From assembly GCF_900098925.1 (NCBI RefSeq), contig NZ_LT622352.1:1-64000 (forward strand): a DNA stretch of 64,000 nt. Reading direction: 5' to 3'. Of this stretch, positions 36,777-45,294 are shown in pieces. The notes under the pieces were generated by a model. The model had not been told where the DNA came from, did no database searches, and saw nothing but the letters and a program-made list of their open reading frames with translations. The stretch's first letter is position 1, and every line of letters starts with the position of its first letter. The position numbers and the translations under genes were made by a program. The DNA comes from Bacillus massiliglaciei (GTDB lineage Bacteria; Bacillota; Bacilli; Bacillales; DSM-1321).

Positions 36777-37358
36777 TTGAAAAAATTACTAATACCAATG
36801 ATTACTGCTTGTTTTCTAGTATTTGGTTTTTCCGGAGTCTCATCGGCCGCGGCAACTACATATAAGGTACAAAAGGGTGATTCCTTATGGAAGATTGCTT
36901 CTAAACATAAAGTTTCAGTCAGTCAGCTAAAAAGCTGGAACGGACTTAAGTCTGACACCATTCACCCTAAACAGGTTTTGAAAATTTCAAAGCCAAAAAC
37001 TGCAGCAAAACAAACTGCAGTAAAGAAATCGACAGCAACAGCTAAGAAGGCTTCTGCCCCTGCTAAATATAAAACAATGACCGTTAAAACAACAGCTTAC
37101 ACTGCCAGCTGCAAAGGCTGCAGCGGAATTACTGCTACCGGAATCAACTTGAAGAAGAACCCGAATGCAAAAGTCATTTCCGTTGATCCTAAGAAGATTC
37201 CTCTTGGAACAAAAGTTTATGTGCCTGGTTACGGAACAGCGATCGCCGGTGATACTGGCGGCGCCATGCACGGAAATAAAATCGACTTATTCATGTCCTC
37301 TAAAAAGAAAGCTCTTAACTGGGGCGTGAAAACTGTTACCATTAAAGTCTATAAATAA
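36777..37358 (+). CDS. Secreted LysM and 3D-domain cell-wall protein (YocH-like)
   Basis: 193 residues. A signal peptide (to about SSAAA, 25), one LysM repeat ([20 protein letters not shown]..., about 28-72), a Lys/Ala-rich linker and a C-terminal 3D domain (about 103-193) are visible. The 3D domain has TTAYTASC and the three Asp of [15 protein letters not shown]. YocH is a muralytic enzyme controlled by WalRK; this copy is shorter, with one LysM instead of two. The start is TTG after AAGGAGAC. The WalR-type site upstream supports the assignment. Confidence 0.9.
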   Translation: MKKLLIPMITACFLVFGFSGVSSAAATTYKVQKGDSLWKIASKHKVSVSQLKSWNGLKSDTIHPKQVLKISKPKTAAKQTAVKKSTATAKKASAPAKYKTMTVKTTAYTASCKGCSGITATGINLKKNPNAKVISVDPKKIPLGTKVYVPGYGTAIAGDTGGAMHGNKIDLFMSSKKKALNWGVKTVTIKVYK

Positions 37359-37372
37359 GATATTCACCACTC

Positions 37373-37399
37373 CCGTCTGCTGCGTGCAGGCGGTTTTTT
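37373..37399 (+). terminator. Terminator of the 3D-domain gene
   Basis: CCGTCTGC (37373-37380) pairs with GCAGGCGG (37386-37393), then TTTTTT. Confidence 0.88.
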
Positions 37400-37534
37400 C
37401 TTTTCCAACGATCTATCTTCAAAACTATTTTTCTGAATATTCCTTCAGTGTTATGATAGAACAGTAAGGACAGCCGCTTTTAGAAACTGAGCGTTTTGGT
37501 TCCATTACTAATTAATTAATAAGGGGTGCTGGAT

Positions 37535-38446
37535 ATGAAGATTGTAATAATCGGAGCGGGTGCAGTAGGAGCTTATTTTGGCGCGAGACTTCAGCAAGCC
37601 GGACAAAAGGTAGAGTTTTTAGTCAGGAAACAGCGGGCTATACAGCTGAGCGAAGAAGGCATGTACATAACAAGCCCCCATGGCAATTATGTTTTCAATG
37701 ATATGGAGTTCACAGATGATGTCCATACCATATCAGATCCAGATCTCGTCTTGCTTGCTGTAAAAGGCTATCATTTACAGTCAATCCTCGGAGACATCGA
37801 GATACTGGTTAATCAAGGAGCACGGGTACTGCCGTTATTGAATGGACTGGAGCATATTCATATTCTGCAGGACAAATTCGGAAAAGAAGCAGTCATCGGC
37901 GGAAGTGCCTATATCGTATCCACGCTCAATGAACGAGGACACGTGGTCCACTCGAACATTCAGCATGATTTCATCTACGGTCCCCTGCACCCTTCTCAGG
38001 AAGAAATCTGTACACAGCTTGAGGCCATTACAGAATCAGCTATAATGGGTGCCCAAAAATCTGAAGATATTTTAACGGCCTTATGGAATAAATATATGTT
38101 CATTACCGCCTTTTCCGGAGTAACTACCGCATCGAATCTGCCAATTGGAACCATTCGCAAATTCCCTGAAACATTTGAACTGGTTTACAAAGTACTGCTT
38201 GAGATGCAGACTCTTGCCGGGGCACACGACGTTACACTGAGTGATCAGCAGGTCAGCCAGGCTCTTGCGGCGATGAAGGACCTGCCGGAGGAAGCCACTT
38301 CTTCTATGCATCAAGACCGAAGAAAAAGCATGACCCTTGAAGTAGAACATCTCCAGGGAGGGGCCATCCGTCTCGCCCGGAAAGCGGCAATACAGCTTCC
38401 TGTCGTTGAATCCTTATACGCCTTAATCAAGCCGTTCGAAAATTAA
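37535..38446 (+). CDS. Ketopantoate reductase family protein (PanE/ApbA)
   Basis: About 303 residues. It begins with the NADPH-binding motif IVIIGAGAVGAYFGARL, followed by VLLAVKGYHL and the substrate-domain pattern ALWNKYMFITAFSG, then SSMHQDRRKSMTLEVEHLQG, the PanE catalytic C-terminal block with its Glu. True PanE makes pantoate for coenzyme A; Bacillus genomes often have several homologues, so the substrate is not certain. ATG 37535 follows AAGGGGTG; a GTG at 37526 lies inside this site. Confidence 0.87.
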   Translation: MKIVIIGAGAVGAYFGARLQQAGQKVEFLVRKQRAIQLSEEGMYITSPHGNYVFNDMEFTDDVHTISDPDLVLLAVKGYHLQSILGDIEILVNQGARVLPLLNGLEHIHILQDKFGKEAVIGGSAYIVSTLNERGHVVHSNIQHDFIYGPLHPSQEEICTQLEAITESAIMGAQKSEDILTALWNKYMFITAFSGVTTASNLPIGTIRKFPETFELVYKVLLEMQTLAGAHDVTLSDQQVSQALAAMKDLPEEATSSMHQDRRKSMTLEVEHLQGGAIRLARKAAIQLPVVESLYALIKPFEN

Positions 38447-38455
38447 GCTTCCATC

Positions 38456-38485
38456 CTGAAGACCAAAAAGACCAAAAAGACCAAT
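38456..38485 (+). repeat. Three tandem GACCAAAAA units upstream of dctP
   Basis: GACCAAAAA repeats with a 9-base period (about 38460-38485) between the ketopantoate reductase-like gene and dctP. It may be a regulator site array or a slippage-prone microsatellite. Confidence 0.7.
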
Positions 38486-38571
38486 ATAAACAAAAAATCA
38501 AATCTCTCTCCCCTCTGTTATAATTTTATTAAGAATATATGAAGCTACTATATAACAAAGGGGAGTATAGC

Positions 38572-39846
38572 ATGAAAATTCTCAAAAATCTAACTGTTCA
38601 AGTAATCATTGCTATAGTGCTTGGTGTATCAGTAGGACACTTTTTCCCTTCATTTGGGTCAGAGCTGAAATTCCTGGCTGACTGGTTTATCAAGTTAATA
38701 AAAATGGTCATTGCTCCTATCATTTTCTTCACCGTCGTCATCGGAATTGGCGGTATGGGAGATATGAAAAATATCGGCCGTATCGGCGGTAAAGCTCTAT
38801 TGTATTTTGAAATCGTTTCCACAATTGCTTTAGCCATTGGTCTTCTGGTCGTTAATATTTGGGGACCAGGCCGTGGATTTAATGTAGACGGTGCAAGCAA
38901 TGCAGACGTTTCACAATATACGAAAGCCGCTGAAGAGACAGAGCATGGTGTGCTCGCCTTCATCTCGAACATCATTCCTGAAAACGCTGTAGCGGCATTG
39001 GCCGGCGGGGACCTGCTTCCAATCCTATTATTCGCTGTCCTGTTCGGACTGGCACTGGCCAGGCTTGGAGAAAAAGGACAGCCCGTTGTTAAGCTGTTCC
39101 AAAATCTTGCTGATGTTTTCTTTGGAATTGTCGGAATAGTAATGAAGTTGTCGCCGCTTGCTGCTTTCGGGGCAATGTCTTTCACAATCGGCAACTTCGG
39201 GTTAGGCTCTTTAGGCAAACTCGGACAGCTGATGGGTGCTGTATATCTGACAATGTTCTTGTTCATTATTTTCGTCTTAGGAGCCATCGCCAAAGCATTC
39301 GGTTTTAACATTCTGAAATTCATTGCCTATTTAAAAGAAGAAATCCTGCTCGTGATCGGTACTTCTTCATCCGAATCAGCGCTTCCAAGTATGATGAACA
39401 AGCTTGAAAAGTATGGCTGTTCCAAATCAGTCGTTGGATTGGTCGTTCCAACAGGCTACTCCTTCAACCTGGACGGGACCTCCATTTATCTGTCCATGGC
39501 GGCGATGTTTATCGCCCAGGCGTATGGAGCAGACCTGACCATACTCCAAATGATTACTTTGCTTGGAATATTAATGCTGACATCAAAAGGAGCTGCCGGT
39601 GTAACTGGATCCGGTTTCATTACGCTTGCTGCCACACTGGCTGCCTTCCCGATGATTCCTGTGGAAGGAATGGCTCTTTTACTCGGGGTTGACCGTTTCA
39701 TGTCTGAAGCCCGTGCCGTAACCAACCTGATTGGAAATGGCGTAGCAACGGTCGTTATCTCGAAATCAGAAAAAGAATTCCACCCAGGGAGAAAAGAAGA
39801 TCTTTCAGAAGGCCAGGCTGCTGCATCCCTTGAACGTTTAGATTAA
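38572..39846 (+). CDS. dctP: C4-dicarboxylate:cation symporter DctP (DAACS family)
   Basis: About 424 residues with eight helices and two re-entrant loops. Motifs are MVIAPIIFFTVVIGI, the serine-rich loop GTSSSESALPSM (about 256-267) and the substrate motif GYSFNLDGTSIYLSMA (about 291-306), then LTSKGAAGVTGSGF. It reads close to B. subtilis DctP along its length. ATG 38572 follows AAAGGGGAG. The next gene, convergent, is a YdbI-like protein, as next to dctP in B. subtilis, but the DctSR regulators are not in the window. Confidence 0.92.
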   Translation: MKILKNLTVQVIIAIVLGVSVGHFFPSFGSELKFLADWFIKLIKMVIAPIIFFTVVIGIGGMGDMKNIGRIGGKALLYFEIVSTIALAIGLLVVNIWGPGRGFNVDGASNADVSQYTKAAEETEHGVLAFISNIIPENAVAALAGGDLLPILLFAVLFGLALARLGEKGQPVVKLFQNLADVFFGIVGIVMKLSPLAAFGAMSFTIGNFGLGSLGKLGQLMGAVYLTMFLFIIFVLGAIAKAFGFNILKFIAYLKEEILLVIGTSSSESALPSMMNKLEKYGCSKSVVGLVVPTGYSFNLDGTSIYLSMAAMFIAQAYGADLTILQMITLLGILMLTSKGAAGVTGSGFITLAATLAAFPMIPVEGMALLLGVDRFMSEARAVTNLIGNGVATVVISKSEKEFHPGRKEDLSEGQAAASLERLD

Positions 39847-39851
39847 TGCAT

Positions 39852-39891
39852 AAAAAAAAACAGGCGGAGACAACTCCCCGCCTGTTTTTTT
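39852..39891 (+). terminator. Terminator of dctP
   Basis: AAAAAACAGGCGG (39855-39867) pairs with 39878-39890, followed by T. Confidence 0.92.
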
Positions 39892-39907
39892 ATGCCTTTT
39901 TCTGTTT

Positions 39908-39990
39908 CCCCGTCAAAACAAAAAAACGGGGACAAGGATAAAAGCCGCTCTTAACGGTCTGAACCGTGCCCTTGTCCAGGAAAGCGTCCT
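39908..39990. other. Cluster of consecutive stems between convergent genes
   Basis: CCCCGT (39908-39913) with ACGGGG (39926-39931), overlapping by two bases GGACAAGG (39930-39937) with CCTTGTCC (39970-39977). The latter encloses ACGGT-CTGA-ACCGT (39954-39967); AGGA/TCCT (39978-39990) follows. No T-tail and no reading frame. Possible structured RNA or mobile relic. Confidence 0.45.
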
Positions 39991-39998
39991 ATAAATAA

Positions 39999-40037
39999 CA
40001 AAATATCAAATTCCTCTGTGAGGAATTTGATATTTTG
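39999..40037. terminator. Terminator; copy D of the dispersed hairpin family
   Basis: A perfect 18-bp stem, CAAAATATCAAATTCCTC (39999-40016) with 40020-40037, and a three-base loop TGT. It ends the AI-2E-family gene (stop at 40045). Confidence 0.88.
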
Positions 40038-40044
40038 CATTTCT

Positions 40045-41145
40045 TTATTCCAGGATTTCTGAATTGTTCTCTTTCCTGATTCGTATGAATTTCACGATAT
40101 TCAAGATGATCGTTTTGGCTACTGAATAAGTCGGAATCGCTAAAATCATTCCAAGTATCCCTGCAATATTGCCGGCAACCAGCAATAGAATAATAATTGT
40201 CAGCGGATGGGTATTCAGCTTTTTCCCGATCACAAGCGGAGAAATTAAATTCCCATCCAACTGCTGGATAACTGTTACCACAACCACGACAAGCAATGCC
40301 TGCGTCGGAGAATGGATTAAAGCAACAATGAAGGCCGGCGCCACCCCGATAAATGGCCCTACATACGGAATAATATTCGTAATGCCTCCGATTAAAGCAA
40401 ACACAATCGCATAAGGGAGATCAATAATCAGATATCCAATGAAAGTCCCGACTCCGACAAACAGACAAACCAAGATTTGTCCTTGAATATATGTGGCAAG
40501 TGTTTCGTTTGTTTCCTTTAACATCGTATAGCTTGAAGTGCGGTAAGGAGCCGGTACAAAACGCAAAATCGCATTCTTCAGCTTATCCCCGTCTTTCAGC
40601 ATATAAAAAAGAACAAAAGGAACGGTAACAATCACTAAAGTGATATTGGTCACCATGCCAATAACGGTAGAAAGACTGTTCGTCACGTTATTCGGCATCG
40701 CGGTTAAATAAGACTGCAAAGTATCTTCCACTTTTTCAATCGACACATAATCCTGTTCCATCGTCCACTTGAACCAGCCCGATTCAACCAGCCTGTCAAA
40801 GAAATCACGTGCCTGTCCAAAATACGTAGGAATATTCTCAATCAAATCCGTTACCTGCTTGGATAAGGAAGGCCCCACTGTACTGACCAGAAGACTGATG
40901 ACGCCGATGAACACTATGTATATAAGCAAGATGGCGATTGTTTTAGGAACCCGATATTTGACTAAAAACCTGACAACCGGATTAAAAAGATAAAACAAAA
41001 AACCTGCAATGATAATCGGAAAAAACAAGGTTGATACGAACACCACGATCGGTTCGAATAAAAAAGAAATCTTCGTGCAAACATAAATCAAAATAGCAAC
41101 TAATAGTAACTCAATAGTCCAATACTGCAGCTTTGACTTAGACAA
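40045..41145 (-). CDS. AI-2E family transporter (YdbI-like)
   Basis: 366 residues with about eight hydrophobic segments and the family's PXXXGXXXG-type C-terminal helices (NIIPYVGPFIGVAPAFIVALI, about 245-265, and IPTYSVAKTI). A soluble stretch after the second helix (about 95-160) is typical. The family includes TqsA-like exporters, sodium/proton antiporters and proteins of unknown cargo; AI-2 transport is not implied. The dctP neighbour supports equivalence to YdbI. ATG behind GGGGGAGATGCC. Confidence 0.86.
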   Translation of the reverse strand: MSKSKLQYWTIELLLVAILIYVCTKISFLFEPIVVFVSTLFFPIIIAGFLFYLFNPVVRFLVKYRVPKTIAILLIYIVFIGVISLLVSTVGPSLSKQVTDLIENIPTYFGQARDFFDRLVESGWFKWTMEQDYVSIEKVEDTLQSYLTAMPNNVTNSLSTVIGMVTNITLVIVTVPFVLFYMLKDGDKLKNAILRFVPAPYRTSSYTMLKETNETLATYIQGQILVCLFVGVGTFIGYLIIDLPYAIVFALIGGITNIIPYVGPFIGVAPAFIVALIHSPTQALLVVVVVTVIQQLDGNLISPLVIGKKLNTHPLTIIILLLVAGNIAGILGMILAIPTYSVAKTIILNIVKFIRIRKENNSEILE

Positions 41146-41343
41146 GGCATCTCCCCCAATAGTTTAAAACCACTTCTCAATTGGTTTCCATAAGCGTTAA
41201 TTTTTATTCCATTTTATCATTATCTCCCCTTTTTTTCACTGTCAATGTTCTGTATTCCCTTTTATTTCCCTTTTTACGCCTGAAACTTTTCCCGGGCTGA
41301 GCCGTATAGGTAAGAAAGGATTTTGTTCAGAAAGGATTAGATT

Positions 41344-41772
41344 ATGAAAAGTACAAGTAATCAAACCGCAGCTATCCAAAAAGAACTTCTGGCAATGAAA
41401 AAGAAGCTGGAGCCTCTTACGAAAAAAAATAATCGCTACGCCTTCTTATCCAGCATGATGCTTGGGATTTCCATCATTAATCTTTATGATTTATTGTTTC
41501 TTAACAGGCAGGCGGAGGAAAGACTGCTGCTTCTGCTGTTCTTTGCTTTGATAGGGGCTTTTGGTATGGCGCTGTTTAAAGAAATGCGTCTTAGAAATAA
41601 GGAAATTAGAAAATTGACCCTGTCTTATATAGAGGAGCGTATACGAAACAGTTCTTCGCTTTCTGCTGAAAAAAAGGAACGGTATCTGACATCTATTGCG
41701 GCAACACCCATGCTTGCCCTCCAGCTTTTTAAAAATTTCCTGCTTGAAGAAGAAAAAAGCAGAACCCGCTGA
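41344..41772 (+). CDS. Small membrane protein, possibly YwnF/DUF5392-like
   Basis: 142 residues. A charged N-terminal helix (KELLAMKKKLEPLTKKNN) is followed by two hydrophobic helices (about 36-54 and 61-79) and a long charged helix ending KNFLLEEEKSRTR. The two-helix hairpin with cytoplasmic ends resembles the YwnF type, but I am not certain of the family. ATG after AGAAAGGATTAG. Single gene with terminator at 41764-41800. Confidence 0.6.
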   Translation: MKSTSNQTAAIQKELLAMKKKLEPLTKKNNRYAFLSSMMLGISIINLYDLLFLNRQAEERLLLLLFFALIGAFGMALFKEMRLRNKEIRKLTLSYIEERIRNSSSLSAEKKERYLTSIAATPMLALQLFKNFLLEEEKSRTR

Positions 41773-41800
41773 GGCAGTTTGCCCCAGCGGGTATTTTAAT
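41764..41800 (+). terminator. Terminator of the YwnF-like gene
   Basis: ACCCGCTG (41764-41771) pairs with CAGCGGGT (41785-41792), with an inner GGCA/TGCC stem, then ATTTTAAT. It lies across the stop codon. Confidence 0.75.
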
Positions 41801-41813
41801 CGTATGAAGATGA

Positions 41814-43346
41814 TTATTTTTGTTCTTGAACTTCACGGGAAGAAGCAAGCATTGTCCCATTTTTAGCAAGATTCACATGCCAAGAGAAAGCTTTTTCAAG
41901 AATATGCGGCGTTTGGTGTCCGCCTGTTACAGCAAGCGCTTCATTGTAGTAGTCCCATAATTGATCACGATAATCTGGGTGAGCACAGTTGTTGATGATT
42001 AATTCAACGCGCTCTTTCGGTGCAAGTCCGCGAAGATCTGCATATCCCTGTTCTGTAACGATAACATCTACATCATGCTCTGTATGATCCACATGAGGGA
42101 TCATTGGAACGATACTGGAGATTTTTCCGCCCTTCGCATAGGACTTCGTAACGAAGATGCCTAGACGTGCATTACGGGCAAAGTCTCCGGAACCGCCGAT
42201 TCCATTCATCATTCTAGTACCGGAAACATGTGTAGAGTTTACATTTCCATAGATGTCCAGTTCAAGTGCTGTATTAATGGAAATCAATCCAAGTCGGCGG
42301 ATGACTTCTGGGTGGTTCGAAATTTCCTGCGGACGAAGAACAAGCTTGTCAGCATATTTTTCTAACTCTCCATATACTAGCTTTCCTTTTTCTTCAGACA
42401 ATGTAATAGAGCATCCGGATGCGAAATTCACTTTCCCTGCATCGATTAGATTGAAAACCGCGTCCTGAAGAACTTCAGAATATACTTCCAGATCTTCAAA
42501 TTCAGAATCAATGAATCCTTCCAAAACGGCGTTGGCTACTGAACCAATACCTGATTGCAGCGGCGCAAGCTTATTTGTCAGGCGTCCAGCCTTTACTTCT
42601 TCACGAAGGAAATTTGTAAGATGTTCAGCCATAATCGCTGTTTCTTCATCTGGCTGTACAATGGTTGACGGCGCATCGACAGTTGTTGAAACGACAATAC
42701 CGCGGATTTTCTCGATATCCACGTCAATGCCAGGAGTACCGATTCTGTCAGCTACAGCTGTCATTGGAATTGGCTCTCTCTCTCCCTGGTTGCCTGGAAC
42801 ATATACATCATGGATGCCTTCCAGTGCGTCCGGATGAGCGATATTTAATTCAATAATAATATTTTCTGCTTTCTGAGCAAAAATCGGTGAATTCCCTACG
42901 GAAGTCGTTGGAATGATTTTGCCGTCTTCGGTAATCGCAACCGCTTCAATGATCGCAAAATCAATCGGTCCGATAATTCCTTGTCTTACTTGTTCTGCTG
43001 TATGCGACAGATGCTGATCCATATAATGGATTTCATCTGCGTTAATTCTATTTCTGATTTCAGAGTCTGCCTGGAAAGGCGAACGTTTATTAATGATGCC
43101 GGCCTGTGCCATGTAACGGTCTACTTCAGGTCCTAATGAAGCTCCTGTGTACACGTCCACTTTAAATTTCTCTGTTTTGGCTCTTTCAACAAGTGCCATA
43201 GGAACAGCCTTAGCATCTCCTGCGCGAGTGAAACCGCTCATGCCAAGTTTCATTCCGTCTTTAATCCATGAAGCAGCTTCCTCCGCAGTAACAACCTTAC
43301 CCCTAAGTTGTTCATTACGAATTTTATTGAAAACGCTTTCGTCCAT
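41814..43346 (-). CDS. Acetyl-CoA hydrolase/transferase family protein (succinyl-CoA:acetate CoA-transferase type)
   Basis: About 510 residues of the class I CoA-transferase type. Features are the CoA-loop region LQSGIGSVANAVLEGF (about 262-277), a candidate catalytic Glu in VYSEVLQDAVFNLIDAG, and the C-terminal GGSGDFARNA and HVDHTEHDVDVIVTEQG blocks. Members exchange CoA between succinyl-, acetyl- or propionyl-CoA and acetate. ATG 43346 follows GGGGGACTTTTAC; the 21-residue frame extension has no site. A cre-like sequence overlaps the first codons, and a LytTR regulator gene lies upstream on the same strand. Confidence 0.9.
   Translation of the reverse strand: MDESVFNKIRNEQLRGKVVTAEEAASWIKDGMKLGMSGFTRAGDAKAVPMALVERAKTEKFKVDVYTGASLGPEVDRYMAQAGIINKRSPFQADSEIRNRINADEIHYMDQHLSHTAEQVRQGIIGPIDFAIIEAVAITEDGKIIPTTSVGNSPIFAQKAENIIIELNIAHPDALEGIHDVYVPGNQGEREPIPMTAVADRIGTPGIDVDIEKIRGIVVSTTVDAPSTIVQPDEETAIMAEHLTNFLREEVKAGRLTNKLAPLQSGIGSVANAVLEGFIDSEFEDLEVYSEVLQDAVFNLIDAGKVNFASGCSITLSEEKGKLVYGELEKYADKLVLRPQEISNHPEVIRRLGLISINTALELDIYGNVNSTHVSGTRMMNGIGGSGDFARNARLGIFVTKSYAKGGKISSIVPMIPHVDHTEHDVDVIVTEQGYADLRGLAPKERVELIINNCAHPDYRDQLWDYYNEALAVTGGHQTPHILEKAFSWHVNLAKNGTMLASSREVQEQK
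43328..43341 (-). promoter_or_regulatory. cre-like site within the start of the CoA-transferase gene
   Basis: TGAAAACGCTTTCG matches the catabolite-response consensus TGWAANCGNTNWCA at 13 of 14 positions. A site just inside the coding region would suit CcpA roadblock repression. The match lies within codons 2-6, so chance from coding constraint is possible. Confidence 0.55.
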
Positions 43347-43412
43347 GTAAAAGTCCCCCATTCCGCTTTTCTTACACTTCATTTTATCAAGGGAAGACCG
43401 AATATACATTCA

Positions 43413-43446
43413 TTTCGGGATGAAAAGCCTTATATACATCCCGAAA
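43413..43446. promoter_or_regulatory. Perfect 10-bp inverted repeat between regulator and CoA-transferase
   Basis: TTTCGGGATG (43413-43422) and CATCCCGAAA (43437-43446) with a 14-base spacer, in the 131-base gap between the two genes. No immediate U-tract follows on the minus strand, which favours an operator over a terminator. Confidence 0.6.
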
Positions 43447-43477
43447 CAGAATTTTTTTAACATAAAGCAGAATTTGT

Positions 43478-44128
43478 TTAAAATCCTAATACTCTCCTGA
43501 ATTGACTCGCATAGGTTTGACTGACTTGAATTTTAGATTGGTCCTTCATAACTAAGAGAAATGTGGAATGAAAATCAGGAAGAATCTCTGCAATATGATT
43601 GATATTAACGATATAAGAACGGTGAACCCGGATAAAAATATCTTCCGGCAGCACAAGCTCCAGCTCGCTCAAATTCAATTTATGGAAGCCTGAAATCCCG
43701 TTTGTCTGAATCTTCGTTTTCCTGTTTTGCGCTTCCAGATACATAATTTCCTCATAAGGGACCGGGATCCATCTGTCGCTCGTCTTGATTGTCAGTACAG
43801 ATGTCGATTGCAGGAGCGGTTTGTAAGGAAGAATAGCCGTTACAGCCCCCTTGGGCATTCCTTCTTTTATAATCGGAATGGACATCCCATAATAAGGTAC
43901 CCCAAAGCGATTGCCTTGGATGTATTCCGCAATTTTCCTTCCGTCATTCATGGCTTTGAATGTGACAGTATCTTCACTTAGTATATCCCCGGGCTGAATT
44001 TGCAAGTCTATTTGTTTGCTTGGCTGATAATAAATAAACTGTCTGTCATCCGCCACAGCCAGGGACGTTTCTTTTGAATTGATATCTCCAATAATATTAA
44101 GTAAGGATTTGACTGTAAAACGATCCAT
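43478..44128 (-). CDS. LytTR-domain transcription regulator with PAS-like N-terminus
   Basis: 216 residues. The C-terminal LytTR DNA-binding domain (about 115-216) has IPYEEIMYLEAQNRKTKIQT-like and FIRVHRSYIVNINHI blocks. The N-terminal part (about 1-110) is not a receiver: there is no phospho-acceptor Asp pattern; it looks like a PAS or sensory domain (DRQFIYYQPSKQIDLQIQPG, MNDGRKIAEYIQGNRFGVPYYG). It is therefore probably a one-component regulator of the CoA-transferase gene that follows. ATG behind AAAAAGGTGATTTTTC. Confidence 0.82.
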   Translation of the reverse strand: MDRFTVKSLLNIIGDINSKETSLAVADDRQFIYYQPSKQIDLQIQPGDILSEDTVTFKAMNDGRKIAEYIQGNRFGVPYYGMSIPIIKEGMPKGAVTAILPYKPLLQSTSVLTIKTSDRWIPVPYEEIMYLEAQNRKTKIQTNGISGFHKLNLSELELVLPEDIFIRVHRSYIVNINHIAEILPDFHSTFLLVMKDQSKIQVSQTYASQFRRVLGF

Positions 44129-44512
44129 GAAAAATCACCTTTTTTTACTTTTTTTGTATACATAGTAATAAGTTTTTTTATTGAAAGGCTGCCTCCTCCA
44201 TCATTTCAGCAAACTTTCTGTCTCAAGTTCATTAAAAAAATAATTCCAAATGCATAGGTAACCGCAGACAATCTAAACGATTGCCCCTCCGCTTCATTAT
44301 AATCTGTCTGAACCAGAAATTCTATAGCAGAATAGAGAAAAAAGCATTCATGATACAGAAAAAAACTGAAAAATCTGCCAAGAAAACGCTTTCTTGAAAA
44401 TAACATTCATTTAGTCATTGCTCAGGCTTTCCTTCCATAAAAAGATTCGTTTGAATGTCACCCCTGCATGCAGATCCCTTCCCGCCCTCCTAATTTAAAT
44501 TAACAGTGAAAT
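44129..44512. other. AT-rich gap without a recognised gene
   Basis: About 380 bases upstream of the LytTR gene. The only notable item is the near-palindrome CAAGAAAACGCTTTCTTG (44379-44396), with a cre-like core. It may belong to the LytTR gene's control region. Confidence 0.45.
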
Positions 44513-45242
44513 CAAAACCACCAGTGTGAACTGGTGGTTTGCTCTGCGGCTGAAAGCCTCTCTTTCCGGCCTCGGCCTTAAAGGCCCACTGAAAGGGTTT
44601 CCCTTCTGCACCACATTCACTCACTAATTCTAAAGAATTTCTTTATTTCTTCCGACTTTTTTCTCCTGCGAATGGATCAATTTCTTCGAACAACGTTAAC
44701 TGATCAGCCACGTAGTCTTCTTTTAGCTGATTTCTTATATATTCTTGTATTTGCTTCTTATTTCTTCCCACGGTATCAACGTAGAAACCTCGACACCAGA
44801 ATTTCCGATTTCCATAACGATATTTTAAATTCGCATGTCGATCAAATATCATCAGGCTACTTTTTCCTTTTAGGTACCCCATGAACTGAGATACACTTAA
44901 TTTCGGTGGAATACTCACCAACATATGGATGTGATCTGGACAAGCATTTGCTTCATGTATGATTACGCCTTTTCTTTCACATAGGTCTCTTATGATCTGT
45001 CCAATACTCTTTCTGTATTTTCCATAGATCATTTGCCTTCTGTATTTTGGTGCAAAGACTATGTGATACTTACAATTCCGTGTTGTGTGTGCTAAACTGT
45101 TCATGTCCTTCATCTGGGCATACCTCCTTCGTGCGTGAGATAAAGTGGTCGGGAAACCAACTTTATCCTACCATGAAGTGAGGTTTTTTTGTTACCACGC
45201 TATAAGCTTTCTGGAACCCCCGGCATAGCCAGGGGTTTTCTA
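44513..45242 (-). mobile_element. IS200-type insertion sequence
   Basis: About 730 bp with subterminal hairpins and no inverted repeats, as in the IS200/IS605 family. One end has AAACCACCAG/CTGGTGGTTT around TGTGAA (44515-44540); the other has AACCCC-C-GGC/GCC-A-GGGGTT around ATA (45215-45237). It contains only tnpA. A further stem ATAAAGT...ACTTTAT (about 45140-45166) sits in the tnpA leader and may mask translation, as in IS200. Confidence 0.88.
44643..45113 (-). CDS. tnpA: IS200-family transposase TnpA (HUH tyrosine)
   Basis: 156 residues, full length for TnpA. The HUH metal-binding motif is DHIHMLVSIP (about 60-69) and the nucleophilic Tyr lies in IQEYIRNQLKED (about 127). It cuts and rejoins single-stranded DNA at the IS ends. 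Frame intact; no TnpB is associated. Confidence 0.96.
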   Translation of the reverse strand: MKDMNSLAHTTRNCKYHIVFAPKYRRQMIYGKYRKSIGQIIRDLCERKGVIIHEANACPDHIHMLVSIPPKLSVSQFMGYLKGKSSLMIFDRHANLKYRYGNRKFWCRGFYVDTVGRNKKQIQEYIRNQLKEDYVADQLTLFEEIDPFAGEKSRKK

Positions 45243-45248
45243 AACAAC

Positions 45249-45280
45249 AAAAAAAAGTTCCTTCCAATAATGGAAGGAAC
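45249..45280 (-). terminator. Terminator of the amtB operon
   Basis: GTTCCTTCCA (45257-45266) pairs perfectly with TGGAAGGAAC (45271-45280) around ATAA, followed by eight Ts on the minus strand. Confidence 0.92.
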
Positions 45281-45294
45281 TCAAAACACGATAC

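Noticed and set aside
38598..39323. 241-codon minus-strand frame within dctP
   Set aside because: Antisense to a strongly conserved transporter gene; composition reflects the complement of hydrophobic codons.
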